Below are positions 43,756-53,202 of a stretch of 64,000 bases of DNA, one piece after another; positions within the stretch are counted from its first letter, which is position 1, and each line of letters begins with the position of its first letter. The position numbers and the translations under genes were made by a program. Source of the stretch: Methylophaga sp. UBA3192. Its GTDB lineage: Bacteria; Pseudomonadota; Gammaproteobacteria; Nitrosococcales; Methylophagaceae. The notes under the pieces are model-generated. The model saw nothing but the letters and a program-made list of their open reading frames with translations, searched no databases and was not told where the DNA came from. The stretch spans positions 62,001 to 126,000 of the forward strand of contig DEXE01000004.1 of NCBI GenBank assembly GCA_002363955.1. The letters run 5' to 3'.

Positions 43756-45030
43756 TTACCAACGGCGTTCAAGGCGCTTACGCAACCAGATAGCCAATGC
43801 ATTCATACTTAACAGGAATGCCAGCAGCACCATAATGGCCGCCGACGCGCGTTCAATGAAGGCCAGTTCGGGGCTGCCTGCCCACAAGAAAACCTGCACA
43901 GGCAACACAGTAGCGGCGTCAAAGAACCCTTCGGGAATTTCAACGATAAAGGCCACCATACCTATCAACAGCAACGGTGCTGTTTCACCCAGAGCCTGAG
44001 CCATACCGATAATCGAACCGGTCAGCATGCCGGGCATCGCCAGCGGTAATACGTGATGTAATACCACCTGCATTTTAGAGGCACCCACTCCTTCAGCCGC
44101 TTCACGGATTGAAGGCGGCACACTTTTGATCGCCGCACGACTGGAGATAATGATGGTTGGCAGCGTCATCAATGTGAGTACCAGGCCACCGACAAACGGG
44201 ACAGAGCGAGGCATGCCAAACAGATTGATAAACACCGCCAAACCCAGCAAACCAAAGATGATCGATGGTACTGCGGCCAGGTTGTTGATGTTGACCTCGA
44301 TAAAGTCGGTGATCCTGTTTCTCGGGGCAAATTCTTCCAGATAAATCGCCGCCGCCACACCGATAGGGAATGACAATACCAGGGTGACAAACATAACTAA
44401 CAGCGAACCGACGATAGCACCAAGCACCCCGGCTCTGGCAGGGTCACGTGAATCGCCACTGGTGAAAAACACATCGTTGAAACTGGTTTCTATGACGCCT
44501 TTATCGCGTAACTTATCCACATACTGCTGCTGTTCCTCCGACAACTTAATGGAATAAGCCTCATTGCCTTTATGCTTGTTGTACACATCAACATTACTGT
44601 GCGCCAGAAAGGTAATGGTTTGGGTTGTGCCCATCCAGTCCGGATTGGCAACCAATTCATCCCGAAGCTGACTCGATGCATAAGGATTAATCAGGCCGCG
44701 CAGTTTGCCCCGATCTTCCTCAGTAGCCTCTGGCAATATTTCTGACAGACTCTGAATCAGAGGCTCTACAAAATCGGCCATACGCACTGCATCTGGATCG
44801 GTGGGATCCTCCAGATACATCGTCTCGGCGTTCATTTCGACATCCAGGGTAATGGTTGTCTTCAGGAAACCGGTATGGCCTTTGTTAATAATATCCGCGA
44901 ATAAAACTATCAGCGAAGCTAACGCAATGGTAATGGCTAGAATGCCGTAAGCCCGGAAACGCTTCTCCTTTCGGTAGCGTTTTTTCAGCGATTTATGGAC
45001 AATTTCTGCCTGTTTTTTAGGATCAATCAT
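43756..45030 (-). CDS. pstA: Phosphate ABC transporter permease PstA
   Basis: Inner-membrane permease, 424 residues from ATG 45030, longer than E. coli PstA (296). The extra length is a region of about 130 residues after the first helix (about 55-190), probably periplasmic. The remaining helices carry the EAA loop ASKMQVVLHHVLPLAMPGMLTG. It overlaps the pstC end by 8 bp and is joined to pstB by a TAATG junction. Confidence 0.93.
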   Translation of the reverse strand: MIDPKKQAEIVHKSLKKRYRKEKRFRAYGILAITIALASLIVLFADIINKGHTGFLKTTITLDVEMNAETMYLEDPTDPDAVRMADFVEPLIQSLSEILPEATEEDRGKLRGLINPYASSQLRDELVANPDWMGTTQTITFLAHSNVDVYNKHKGNEAYSIKLSEEQQQYVDKLRDKGVIETSFNDVFFTSGDSRDPARAGVLGAIVGSLLVMFVTLVLSFPIGVAAAIYLEEFAPRNRITDFIEVNINNLAAVPSIIFGLLGLAVFINLFGMPRSVPFVGGLVLTLMTLPTIIISSRAAIKSVPPSIREAAEGVGASKMQVVLHHVLPLAMPGMLTGSIIGMAQALGETAPLLLIGMVAFIVEIPEGFFDAATVLPVQVFLWAGSPELAFIERASAAIMVLLAFLLSMNALAIWLRKRLERRW

Positions 45031-46411
45031 ATTGCTCTCTGTATTTACGAACGATCTTAAGGGCAATCACGTTTAACAGTAGCGTGACGATAAACAGCAT
45101 CGCACCTAACGCAAACGCAGCAAGTGTTTTGGGACTATCAAATTCCTGATCACCTATTAACAGGGTCACAATTTGCACCGTCACGGTGGTGACAGACTGC
45201 AGTGGATTCGCTGTCAGATTGGCGGCAAGCCCCGCGGCCATTACCACAATCATGGTTTCACCGATAGCCCGGGAAGCCGCCAGCAATATTCCCCCCATAA
45301 TGCCGGGCAATGCCGCTGGGAAAATGACTTTTTTCATGGTCTCGGATTGGGTAGAGCCCAATGCCAGCGATCCATCCCGCAACGATTGAGGTACGGCATT
45401 AATGACGTCATCAGAAAGCGACGAAACGAAAGGAATAATCATGATCCCCATGACCAGACCTGCCGCCAGTGCACTCTGGGAAGAAGCATTCATACCCAGT
45501 GTTTGTGCAAAATTGGCGATGAAGGGGGCCACTGTCAAAGCAGCAAAAAAACCATAAACAACTGTGGGAACACCGGCCAGCAATTCCAGCAAAGGCTTCA
45601 CCACACTACGAACGTGTTTGTTGGCATATTCCGACAGATAGATAGCGGAAAACAGCCCAACCGGCACGGCTACCAGCAACGCAATTGCCGAAATCAGCAA
45701 CGTACCCGTGAACAACGGAATCATGCCAAAAGCACCGCCTGAACCAACCTGGTCCGCCCTAAGCGCGACCTGTGGACTCCAGCTGGTGCCGAAAAAGAAA
45801 TCGGTAAAAGACACCATCCCAAAAAAACGGACAGTTTCAAAGAACACAGAAAACACAATGCCGACGGTGGTCATAATCGCCACTGCAGCACAGGAAAAGA
45901 AAAACCAGCGCAGAATTATCTCAACCTGCTCTCTGGCATTCAGCTTCGGCTGTATCCGATACCAGCCCACAAAACCCGCCAGTACAGCAATGGAGAGCAC
46001 TAACATTGTCATATAAGTGTTGCTGTTTTGTCGCAGGTTCGTAAGTAACTCAGCCGCATTGACCAGTGAAGCGTCAACCGAACCTGACGACAAGGCACCA
46101 CTGGCAATGTTATTGATTTGCGACATCAATAGACTGGCTTCACCGGGAGAGGCAGGAACAATTTCTGGTGCCAGCGTTCCGAGAACCAGCATTTGAATGA
46201 TTTGGTTTTCAAATGAGGCCCATAACACCAGAATGATGAGTGCTGGTATGCCACACCACAACGCAGCACGAACAGCGTAATATCCGGGAAGAGACTTGAG
46301 GTGGCGAACGCCGCCCAAAGGTCTGGCCAATGCCTTTGATCTAAAATACCCCAGCACGTAAGCGGTAAAGATAAGTGCCAGGATTAAAAAAAACAGATTA
46401 GCGGGTTGCAT
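45023..46411 (-). CDS. pstC: Phosphate ABC transporter permease PstC
   Basis: Inner-membrane permease of 462 residues (E. coli PstC 319). It has extra N-terminal helices and a periplasmic loop (about 75-130) before the common permease domain. The EAA-type loop is STQSETMKKVIFPAALPGIMGGILLAASRAIGETM. The large form of PstC and PstA together is common in marine gammaproteobacteria. Second gene of the operon, separated from pstS by 140 bp containing a hairpin. Confidence 0.93.
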   Translation of the reverse strand: MQPANLFFLILALIFTAYVLGYFRSKALARPLGGVRHLKSLPGYYAVRAALWCGIPALIILVLWASFENQIIQMLVLGTLAPEIVPASPGEASLLMSQINNIASGALSSGSVDASLVNAAELLTNLRQNSNTYMTMLVLSIAVLAGFVGWYRIQPKLNAREQVEIILRWFFFSCAAVAIMTTVGIVFSVFFETVRFFGMVSFTDFFFGTSWSPQVALRADQVGSGGAFGMIPLFTGTLLISAIALLVAVPVGLFSAIYLSEYANKHVRSVVKPLLELLAGVPTVVYGFFAALTVAPFIANFAQTLGMNASSQSALAAGLVMGIMIIPFVSSLSDDVINAVPQSLRDGSLALGSTQSETMKKVIFPAALPGIMGGILLAASRAIGETMIVVMAAGLAANLTANPLQSVTTVTVQIVTLLIGDQEFDSPKTLAAFALGAMLFIVTLLLNVIALKIVRKYREQYD

Positions 46412-46494
46412 GCTATTTCCTATCTGCTACTAAGGGATTTTTTAAAGCTTTACTCTTAAATAACACGAGTTTATTTCTACCTTGCTGAAATGGA

Positions 46495-46529
46495 AAGGAT
46501 ACGAACCATATAAAATGATTCGTATCCTT
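46495..46529. other. Stem-loop between pstS and pstC
   Basis: AAGGATACGAA (46495-46505) pairs perfectly with TTCGTATCCTT (46519-46529) around a 13-nt loop, 23 bp after the pstS stop. No T-run follows on the minus strand, so it is better read as an mRNA-stabilising or partial attenuation hairpin, allowing more PstS than permease. Role inferred. Confidence 0.6.
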
Positions 46530-46551
46530 GTTATACCATTGAACTTATTAA

Positions 46552-47595
46552 TTATTTAAGATCATCTGCAGTCAGATTAGGCATTTCTTTTAACTTGGTC
46601 TGCAGAACCATCAATTGGTCACGAGTTGGCACAATCAGACCGACATCTTTCAGGTAGCCATTAGGCCCCATTGCCGCCGGGCTGATGAACTCAGCCGCGT
46701 ACTCAGCGATGCCCGGAACAACACCAATGTGTGCTTTCTTAACGTAGAAGAACATAGAGCGTGCCAGTGGGTATTTATCTTCAGCAATCAGCTCAGGTTT
46801 TGGCTCAACACCATCCAATTTGGCAGCTTGCAGACGATCGGCATTTTCTTCCAGAAAGCTGTAACCGAAAATACCATACAGTCCTGTATCACCAACCAGC
46901 TTTTGAACAATCAGGTTGTCGTTTTCACCGGCTTCAATAAACGCGCCATCTTCACGAATGCTTTCACAAATCGCAGCATGTTCTTCTTCAGCAAGTTCAG
47001 CAGCTTCCGGTAATGTGTCACAACCCGCAGCCAGACCTTGCTCGTTAAACGAATCACGGGTACCAGAAGTTGGAGGTGGGCCCATTACAACGATCTTTTT
47101 GTTTGGCAGACTGGAATCAATATCGCTCCAGTTTTTATAAGGGTTTTTAACCCACTTGCCATCAACAGGTACTTTTTCACCCAGCGCCAGGAACAACTGC
47201 TGCAGCGTCAGATCCATGTGCTCAGCTTCTTTTGAACTGGCGATAACAATACCGTCAGAACCAATACGGAATTCAGTAATTTCTTCAACACCATTGCTCT
47301 TACACAATTCAATTTCAGATGCCTTGATACGACGTGAAGCGTTAGTGATATCAGGATGGTTGGTACCAATGCCCTGGCAGAAAATTTTCAAACCACCACC
47401 TGAACCGGTTGATTCCAATTTAGGGGTAGGAAAGTCGCCTTGATTACCAAAACGTTCCGCAACAACCGTTGCAAACGGGTAAACAGTGGAAGAGCCGACG
47501 ATATTGATGGTGTCGCGAGCCATAGCCGGTACAGAAATAGCAGCAAGGCTACCTGCAAGGGCGATAGATGTAAGTGCTGTTTTCAGTTTGCTCAC
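46552..47595 (-). CDS. pstS: Periplasmic phosphate-binding protein
   Basis: High-affinity phosphate receptor of the Pst system. 347 residues with a signal peptide cleaved after AMA (about residue 26). INIVGSSTVYPFATVVAERF and GPPPTSGTRDSF carry the phosphate-contacting serine, threonine and arginine residues. It is the longer PstS subtype with internal cysteines (IFCQG, IELCKS, AGCDT, AICESI). First gene of the Pho-controlled operon; a Pho box lies about 115-140 bp upstream. Confidence 0.96.
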   Translation of the reverse strand: MSKLKTALTSIALAGSLAAISVPAMARDTINIVGSSTVYPFATVVAERFGNQGDFPTPKLESTGSGGGLKIFCQGIGTNHPDITNASRRIKASEIELCKSNGVEEITEFRIGSDGIVIASSKEAEHMDLTLQQLFLALGEKVPVDGKWVKNPYKNWSDIDSSLPNKKIVVMGPPPTSGTRDSFNEQGLAAGCDTLPEAAELAEEEHAAICESIREDGAFIEAGENDNLIVQKLVGDTGLYGIFGYSFLEENADRLQAAKLDGVEPKPELIAEDKYPLARSMFFYVKKAHIGVVPGIAEYAAEFISPAAMGPNGYLKDVGLIVPTRDQLMVLQTKLKEMPNLTADDLK

Positions 47596-47702
47596 CTTAA
47601 AACTCCTTCATTCGCTTAAAGTTGTGTTAGCTATCTTTTAGTACTGAAAATCAGAAACAATTTAATTCTCAGACTAACCGGAACATCAGAACCGATTCGT
47701 GG

Positions 47703-47736
47703 AGAATAAAGTGACAGTGTGACAACTTTATGACAT
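47703..47736 (-). promoter_or_regulatory. Pho box and promoter of pstSCAB-phoU
   Basis: On the minus strand ATGTCAT-AAAG-TTGTCAC (47719-47736) is a 7-4-7 PhoB direct-repeat site close to consensus. A third unit CTGTCAC (47711-47717) follows one base later. TATTCT (47703-47708) is a possible -10, placed 10 bp after the second repeat as expected for class II PhoB promoters. Confidence 0.85.
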
Positions 47737-47812
47737 TCAGTGAAATAACCTATTTAGGAGAATTATCATCCAGACAACCAGTCTGGGTGGAGATGTGGCA
47801 ACCCTCACTCCT

Positions 47813-47822
47813 AAACCGGTTT
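47813..47822. promoter_or_regulatory. AAACCGGTTT palindrome upstream of radC
   Basis: Perfect 10-bp palindrome 58 bp before the radC start. The same decamer recurs at 48559-48568, four bases after the radC stop codon. Confidence 0.35.
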
Positions 47823-47880
47823 GTATTTATCAGGCGTTATCGTTAAATTGTCATTTAAATAACATCGCAGGGAGCGAATC

Positions 47881-48555
47881 ATGGCAATCAGGGACTGGCC
47901 GGCAGGTGAACGGCCGCGTGAAAAATTGCTGCAATCAGGCGCAGCAGCATTATCGGATGCCGAATTACTGGCTATCTTTCTTCGAACCGGTGTGACGGGA
48001 ATTTCGGCTGTCGATTTAGCCAGAAAACTGCTGGCTGATTTTGGTAGTCTGAGAGCTTTGCTGGAAGCGGATCATCACACGTTTTGTCAGCAGCATGGTT
48101 TGGGCACGGCGAAGTTTGTGCAGTTGCAGGCGGTGCTGGAAATGAGCCGGCGGCATCTGGAATCGACACTGACGCGAGGTAATGCCTTTACTGACGCTGC
48201 TACTACCCGGCTCTATCTGCAACGCCAGTTACGCCATTTTCCCCATGAAGTATTTGCCTGTCTGTTTCTCGATACCCGGCATCGCTTAATCAGTTTTGAG
48301 CCGTTATTTCGGGGCACAATTGACGGGGCCAGTGTGTATCCGCGTGAGGTGGTTAAGCAGGCATTGAAACATAATGCGGCGGCAGTGATTTTTGCCCATA
48401 ACCATCCTTCCGGGGTGGCGGAGCCGAGTCAGTCAGATATTCAGATCACCAGGCGATTACGCAGTGCGTTGGAGCTGGTGGATATTCGGGTGCTGGATCA
48501 TATTATTGTTGGTGATGCGGAAACCACTTCATTAGCTGAATTGGGGCATTGTTAG
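47881..48555 (+). CDS. radC: RadC family JAB-domain protein
   Basis: 224 residues: an N-terminal helix-hairpin-helix-like region (about 1-85) and a C-terminal JAB/MPN metal domain with E123, H173, H175 and D186 (HEVF ... HNHPSGVAEPSQSD), the full metal set. Family members have been linked to DNA repair or natural transformation, but the biochemical role is unsettled. GGAG precedes the ATG. The second occurrence of AAACCGGTTT (48559-48568) follows its stop. Confidence 0.95.
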   Translation: MAIRDWPAGERPREKLLQSGAAALSDAELLAIFLRTGVTGISAVDLARKLLADFGSLRALLEADHHTFCQQHGLGTAKFVQLQAVLEMSRRHLESTLTRGNAFTDAATTRLYLQRQLRHFPHEVFACLFLDTRHRLISFEPLFRGTIDGASVYPREVVKQALKHNAAAVIFAHNHPSGVAEPSQSDIQITRRLRSALELVDIRVLDHIIVGDAETTSLAELGHC

Positions 48556-48681
48556 CGTAAACCGGTTTAAATTAAGGCTTTTGCCACACCCTTAATGCAT
48601 ATCACCCATTTTTGCTGGCAAGCAGATCGTTATGCTTTTGGGATTGTAAAACCATCCCATTCATAAGATGCGACCCACATT

Positions 48682-50709
48682 ATGACGATAACCAAAACAC
48701 TTAAACCGATCAGTATTGCGCTTGCCGTGATTTATGCCAATGGCGTTTATGCCCAGACTTCAAACCTGCTGGATGATGCCAGCCTGACACTGGGTACCGT
48801 GGTGGTCAGTGGGGCTAGCGGCCCGATTTCCACCCGCAACTTACCCACTTCGGTGGATATTCTGGGTGCCGAGAAAATCCAGAATCAGGTGGTGACCAAT
48901 AACTGGCAGATATTCGGGCAAATGCCGGGCATCATGCTGACCCAGTTTAATCAGGGCAATGTCTCGGGCAAGTTTTCGTTACGCGGTTTTAACGGTGAAG
49001 GTGAAATCAATGCCGTGAAGCTGCTGATTGATGGCATTCCGAGTAACAGCAATGACGGCAATATGCCGTATCTGGAGCTGACCAATCCATTGGATATCGA
49101 GGCGATTGAAGTAGTGCGTGGCACCAATGATCCACGTTATGGTCTGCACAATATCGCCGGTAACGCTGATGTGATTACCCGCATTGGTGGTAATTATCAG
49201 ACCGCCCGTGCAAGTTATGGCAGCTTTGATACCCGCAATGTGCAATACGCTGCCGGGTTTGATAATGGGTTGTTTTCACAGAATTACACCGCCAGTTATC
49301 TGGATTCAACCGGCTATCGTGATCACAGTGATACCCAGCGATCATCGTTTGCCGGTAAATGGTTTTTCACCCCGGAAAGTGGCAATGCCCGTTTTGGTTT
49401 TATTGCCCGTCATCATAAAGCCGATGCCGAAGAAGCCGGCTATCTGACGTATGCTCAATCCCGCGATGATGACAGACAATCACCGGCACATAATGCCTTC
49501 GATCAGGGCGATCGCGAGTTGAATCAATTCAGTGCGCATATGGATATTGATTTGAATGAGGAACTGTATTGGGAAACCAAAGCCTACCTCAATCAGATTG
49601 ACGACCGGCGTTATGTACGCTTCTCGGAAAATGTCTCGCAACAGGAACGCTATACCAAGGAAAATCATATTGGTGCATTAAGCACACTGACTTGGCGGCC
49701 AGAAGTCGACTGGGCCAATGAGTTTGCCCTGATGGGCGGTGTCAGTGCCGAGTTTCAGGATAACGAAAGTGATCGCTATCTAACCAACCAACGTATTCGA
49801 CAGAGCCAGACGCGAGGTCAGCAATTTGATCTGGATATCTATGGTGCCTTTGTGCAGGCCGTGGTGAAACCCACCGCAAATTTAAAACTGGTGCCGGCCT
49901 ATCGTGTGGAATCATTGCATGGCAGTTATACCAATGAACTTACCGATCAACGTTTTGATATCAACGATTATGGTCTGATTCATCAACCTAAATTTAGCGC
50001 TGTTTATTCATTTACCGACAATTACGCCGCTTATGCCAACTGGGGCAAAACCTTCCAGGTTGGAGTTGGGACCGGTACTTATCGGGTTGATAATGACCGT
50101 GATCTGGATCCTTCCATTAATGAAGGTTTTGAAATCGGTTTTAAATTCCGTCCTGTTTCATGGCTGGATGGACGGGTGGCCATCTGGCAGCAAACCGCTA
50201 GCAATGAAGCTCGGCGTGTGTTGAATGATCCGAATAACAGCAGTGAAAATATCGGTAAAACCGAGCGTCAGGGTATTGATCTGCAATTTAATGCTCAGGC
50301 AACCGATCAGCTTGCCTTATGGTTTGCCGCCTCACTGCAACGTTCAGAAATCCTCAAAGCAGATTCCGTGTCACCGGAAAGTAAAGGTCAGGAAATTGAC
50401 CATGTACCCAATTATCTGCTTAATGCCGGTGTCGATTATCAGGCCACGCAAAAACTGGGATTATCTTTCTGGACTTCGGCTCAGGACAGCTATTATCTGG
50501 AACGCACCAATAGCACCCGTGAATTTGGTCAGTTCTTTTTAATGAATGCGTCAGCCAGTTATGCCATAACGCCAAAAGTCCGCCTGGAACTGCAATTGAA
50601 AAATCTGGCAAATCGTTATTATGAATATGTGTGGTTTGATGGCACGCAATCGTTGCATTCACCGGGTGATGGGCGTGCTGTGTATGGCTCGGTTCAGGTA
50701 GACTTCTAG
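48682..50709 (+). CDS. TonB-dependent outer-membrane receptor
   Basis: 675 residues with a signal peptide (cleavage after VYA, about residue 24), a plug domain (about 38-155: VVVSGASGPISTRNLPTSVDILGAEKI, then DIEAIEVVRGTNDPRYG) and a 22-strand barrel ending in the C-terminal phenylalanine of YGSVQVDF. The substrate cannot be read from sequence. The downstream PepSY membrane protein suggests iron-siderophore uptake, where such pairs are common. No Fur box was recognised in 48556-48681. Confidence 0.92.
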   Translation: MTITKTLKPISIALAVIYANGVYAQTSNLLDDASLTLGTVVVSGASGPISTRNLPTSVDILGAEKIQNQVVTNNWQIFGQMPGIMLTQFNQGNVSGKFSLRGFNGEGEINAVKLLIDGIPSNSNDGNMPYLELTNPLDIEAIEVVRGTNDPRYGLHNIAGNADVITRIGGNYQTARASYGSFDTRNVQYAAGFDNGLFSQNYTASYLDSTGYRDHSDTQRSSFAGKWFFTPESGNARFGFIARHHKADAEEAGYLTYAQSRDDDRQSPAHNAFDQGDRELNQFSAHMDIDLNEELYWETKAYLNQIDDRRYVRFSENVSQQERYTKENHIGALSTLTWRPEVDWANEFALMGGVSAEFQDNESDRYLTNQRIRQSQTRGQQFDLDIYGAFVQAVVKPTANLKLVPAYRVESLHGSYTNELTDQRFDINDYGLIHQPKFSAVYSFTDNYAAYANWGKTFQVGVGTGTYRVDNDRDLDPSINEGFEIGFKFRPVSWLDGRVAIWQQTASNEARRVLNDPNNSSENIGKTERQGIDLQFNAQATDQLALWFAASLQRSEILKADSVSPESKGQEIDHVPNYLLNAGVDYQATQKLGLSFWTSAQDSYYLERTNSTREFGQFFLMNASASYAITPKVRLELQLKNLANRYYEYVWFDGTQSLHSPGDGRAVYGSVQVDF

Positions 50710-50726
50710 CCCATTACTTTTTTTGG

Positions 50727-50759
50727 TTGATTCGCTGTCACTATTCGACAGCGAATCAA
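50727..50759 (+). other. Stem-loop between TonB receptor and PepSY genes
   Basis: Perfect 13-bp stem, TTGATTCGCTGTC (50727-50739) with GACAGCGAATCAA (50747-50759), 7-nt loop. No T-run follows on the plus strand; the T-run lies before it. It may reduce downstream expression or stabilise the receptor mRNA. Confidence 0.55.
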
Positions 50760-50784
50760 TAACGTCATTCGGATAAACCTCACC

Positions 50785-51921
50785 ATGAAAAACGCCCGCC
50801 GCACTTGGCTGAGCATTCATTTAACTCTCGGTCTGAGTATCGGTGCATTGCTGTTATTACTGGGGCTGACCGGCAGTATTCTGGTGTTTTATCTGGAAAT
50901 TGATCAGATCATCAATCCGCAGATTGAACCGGCTAGTGTTCCGTACCAAATGCCTGCCCAACAGGACATTCTTGATGCCCTGCAACAGGCACATCCGACG
51001 CGCACCGATCCGTGGCGTATCGAACAGCCAATGCATGATGACTGGCCAATTATGGCGCGCTATTACACACCGGTTGAATCGGTTGGAAAAAACTTTGCGC
51101 CATTAATGCTGACGGTAGATCCGGTCACGCTTGAAGTCACCAGCTCCCGATTGTGGGGTGATTATGCGATGACCTGGATTTACGATTTGCATTACAGTCT
51201 GCTGCTGGAAAAACCCGGCAAAATCGCCATTGGTATTATCGGACTGATTTCGTTGATCTCGTTTATTTCGGGGATTTGGCTGTGGTGGCCGGGTTGGGCT
51301 GGGTTGAAACAGGCATTAAAACCGCAGCTTCGCTCAGGTAAAGCGCGGCTCAATTACGATCTGCATGTGCTCTCGGGCAGTTATGGATTAGTCTTTTTGC
51401 TGATTTTAAGTCTGACCGGTGCAGCCCTCGCCCTGCCTGATGAAACGGCGATGCTGGTAAAGCCATTTTCTGATCTAAGCAGTTCACCGAAAATTGCATT
51501 AAATCATTCAGAAAATGCGTCGCGAATTACGGCTGATCAAGCGGTCGAAATCGCCAGACAGCAATTTCCCCAAGCTGAATTACGTTGGGTTGAAACACCA
51601 GGGTTAAATAATCAGAAAGCCTGGCGGATAGCTTTGTATCAGGAGGGTGAACCCAGTCGACGTTTTCCCCGAACTCAAGTGTGGATTGATCCATTAACGG
51701 GAGAGATTCTGGCACTTCGTGACACCAAACAGGACACTGGTGGTGATGTGTTAATGCACTGGTTACATCCACTGCATAATGGCGAAGTGTTTGGCATGAC
51801 CGGCCGGATTCTGGTGTTTATTGCTGGCTTTTTACCACTGATATTATTTGTAACCGGCATTATCCGCTGGTTACAAAAACGTCGGGCCAGGCGACTGGTG
51901 ACCAGTCGCCATTCAGCTTAA
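50785..51921 (+). CDS. PepSY-associated membrane protein
   Basis: 378-residue inner-membrane protein with four hydrophobic helices (about 8-36, 143-170, 200-222 and 335-362) and periplasmic PepSY regions (about 90-130 and 245-315). Family proteins often accompany TonB siderophore receptors and are thought to reduce ferric siderophores; histidines within helices (IHLTLG, YDLHYSLL, YDLHVLSG, HWLHPLHNG) fit heme or metal binding. It lies 75 bp after the receptor gene and is probably the same unit. Confidence 0.88.
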   Translation: MKNARRTWLSIHLTLGLSIGALLLLLGLTGSILVFYLEIDQIINPQIEPASVPYQMPAQQDILDALQQAHPTRTDPWRIEQPMHDDWPIMARYYTPVESVGKNFAPLMLTVDPVTLEVTSSRLWGDYAMTWIYDLHYSLLLEKPGKIAIGIIGLISLISFISGIWLWWPGWAGLKQALKPQLRSGKARLNYDLHVLSGSYGLVFLLILSLTGAALALPDETAMLVKPFSDLSSSPKIALNHSENASRITADQAVEIARQQFPQAELRWVETPGLNNQKAWRIALYQEGEPSRRFPRTQVWIDPLTGEILALRDTKQDTGGDVLMHWLHPLHNGEVFGMTGRILVFIAGFLPLILFVTGIIRWLQKRRARRLVTSRHSA

Positions 51922-51929
51922 CGGCTTAT

Positions 51930-52667
51930 TTAATCCGCATCAAACGGTTTTTCAGAATACACCTTATTACCGGTGATCATGCCTGACGTCAGGCCACTGC
52001 CCTCTTTCTTCTCGGCTCTGATAACCGCTGCAATATGCACCACAACTGAAATTATCAACAAGTAGAAAAAGTAAGTGTGCCAGCTGCGATACGGCGTACG
52101 GAAATCACGCATTTCCTGATACGCCTCGGGATTAATACCGGTTTCTCTATCTCCCGGCACAATCAACGCCATGGACGCTTCATCCTGTGCCACCCAGGCT
52201 TTTATCTGCGAACCAAACGGTGGCATATAAAGATCGGTGCTGCCCAATACCAAACCGGTGACACTTTGTGCTGTCATCAAAAACAACATCACCATAACGC
52301 TCCAGCGCCCTAGCGGATTATGACCAAGGAAATTGATTTTACGCTTGGTTTTGCCTGCTTCACGATAAGCAGCGTACTGTGCTTTATAAACTTTACCGAA
52401 CGGCAAAATGGCTTTCCATCTGGCAAAACGATTGCCACAGAAAGCCCAGATGATGCGGACAACGATATTCAGAAAAAACACATAACCAATCCAGATATGG
52501 AGTGCTTTTAACAACACTTTATCTTCACTCGATATACCTAAGTCACGGCTGAACATCATCACCAAACCGAGAGCGACTATCGGGATAAACGTTAACACCG
52601 CTAACCAATGAAAGATCCTGACCGGTCTATCCCAAACTCGATAAGATTTTAAACTTTGTTGTGTCAT
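51930..52667 (-). CDS. Cytochrome b561-type membrane protein
   Basis: 245 residues with four or more helices and histidines placed for b-heme: RIFHWLAVL (H20), ALHIWIGYV (H57) and a C-terminal WHTYFFYLLI helix. It resembles the cytochrome b of Ni/Fe-hydrogenase and DUF4405-like families (COG3658). It may pass electrons to a periplasmic cytochrome, but no partner is adjacent. Convergent with the PepSY gene, 8 bp apart. Confidence 0.85.
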   Translation of the reverse strand: MTQQSLKSYRVWDRPVRIFHWLAVLTFIPIVALGLVMMFSRDLGISSEDKVLLKALHIWIGYVFFLNIVVRIIWAFCGNRFARWKAILPFGKVYKAQYAAYREAGKTKRKINFLGHNPLGRWSVMVMLFLMTAQSVTGLVLGSTDLYMPPFGSQIKAWVAQDEASMALIVPGDRETGINPEAYQEMRDFRTPYRSWHTYFFYLLIISVVVHIAAVIRAEKKEGSGLTSGMITGNKVYSEKPFDAD

Positions 52668-52764
52668 GCTTTATTCCTTGAATTCAACCCGTTCTATTCT
52701 CAGTCTATTAGCTTATTCTTAAAAGAGTCTTAAGCGTAATCAGACCCATGATGCAATCACGTAT

Positions 52765-53202
52765 TTATGTCGTTACCCGACAATAATCACCTTTCCATTC
52801 ATGCAAAAACGGCGTAATTTTTTCATGCAGTTCAAGATGCTGCTGCCACCAGTTTCTCAGACAAATCAATAATACCGTCGGATCGGCTTCTGAAATACCC
52901 TGTAAATAGCAGGCATCAAAGTCTCTTAAGGTTTTTTCCGCTTCCGCTTTGTATTGCTTCATTAATGGGCATTCCAAAGCTTCTAAAATTCCCTGCTCTG
53001 TCATGAAATGAAAATTCAGATAGTTCTTCAATATATGTACTGTGGGTTTTAGCTGCTGCAGCGTAAAACCTTGCTGGATAAAATAATGAAGCGAATTGAT
53101 GATCGCCACTGCGCCGCGATGCTGTTCATCAATGATCGATTCGTGTTGCAGAAATTTGTCCTGCCAGACGATATAGAGTGGTTTCTGAGCTTTTTCGATC
53201 AT
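52765..53202 (-). CDS. Hemerythrin-like protein with incomplete diiron site
   Basis: 145-residue helical-bundle protein. H28 (IIDEQH), H65 and E69 (HFMTE), and H122/H126 (WWQQHLELHEKI) match part of the bacteriohemerythrin pattern. The usual HxxxH of the third helix is replaced by YKAEAEKTL, and the final aspartate by glutamate, so the diiron centre may not form normally. ATG overlaps the thyA stop by 4 bp, so it is cotranscribed with thyA. Role unknown. Confidence 0.75.
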   Translation of the reverse strand: MIEKAQKPLYIVWQDKFLQHESIIDEQHRGAVAIINSLHYFIQQGFTLQQLKPTVHILKNYLNFHFMTEQGILEALECPLMKQYKAEAEKTLRDFDACYLQGISEADPTVLLICLRNWWQQHLELHEKITPFLHEWKGDYCRVTT

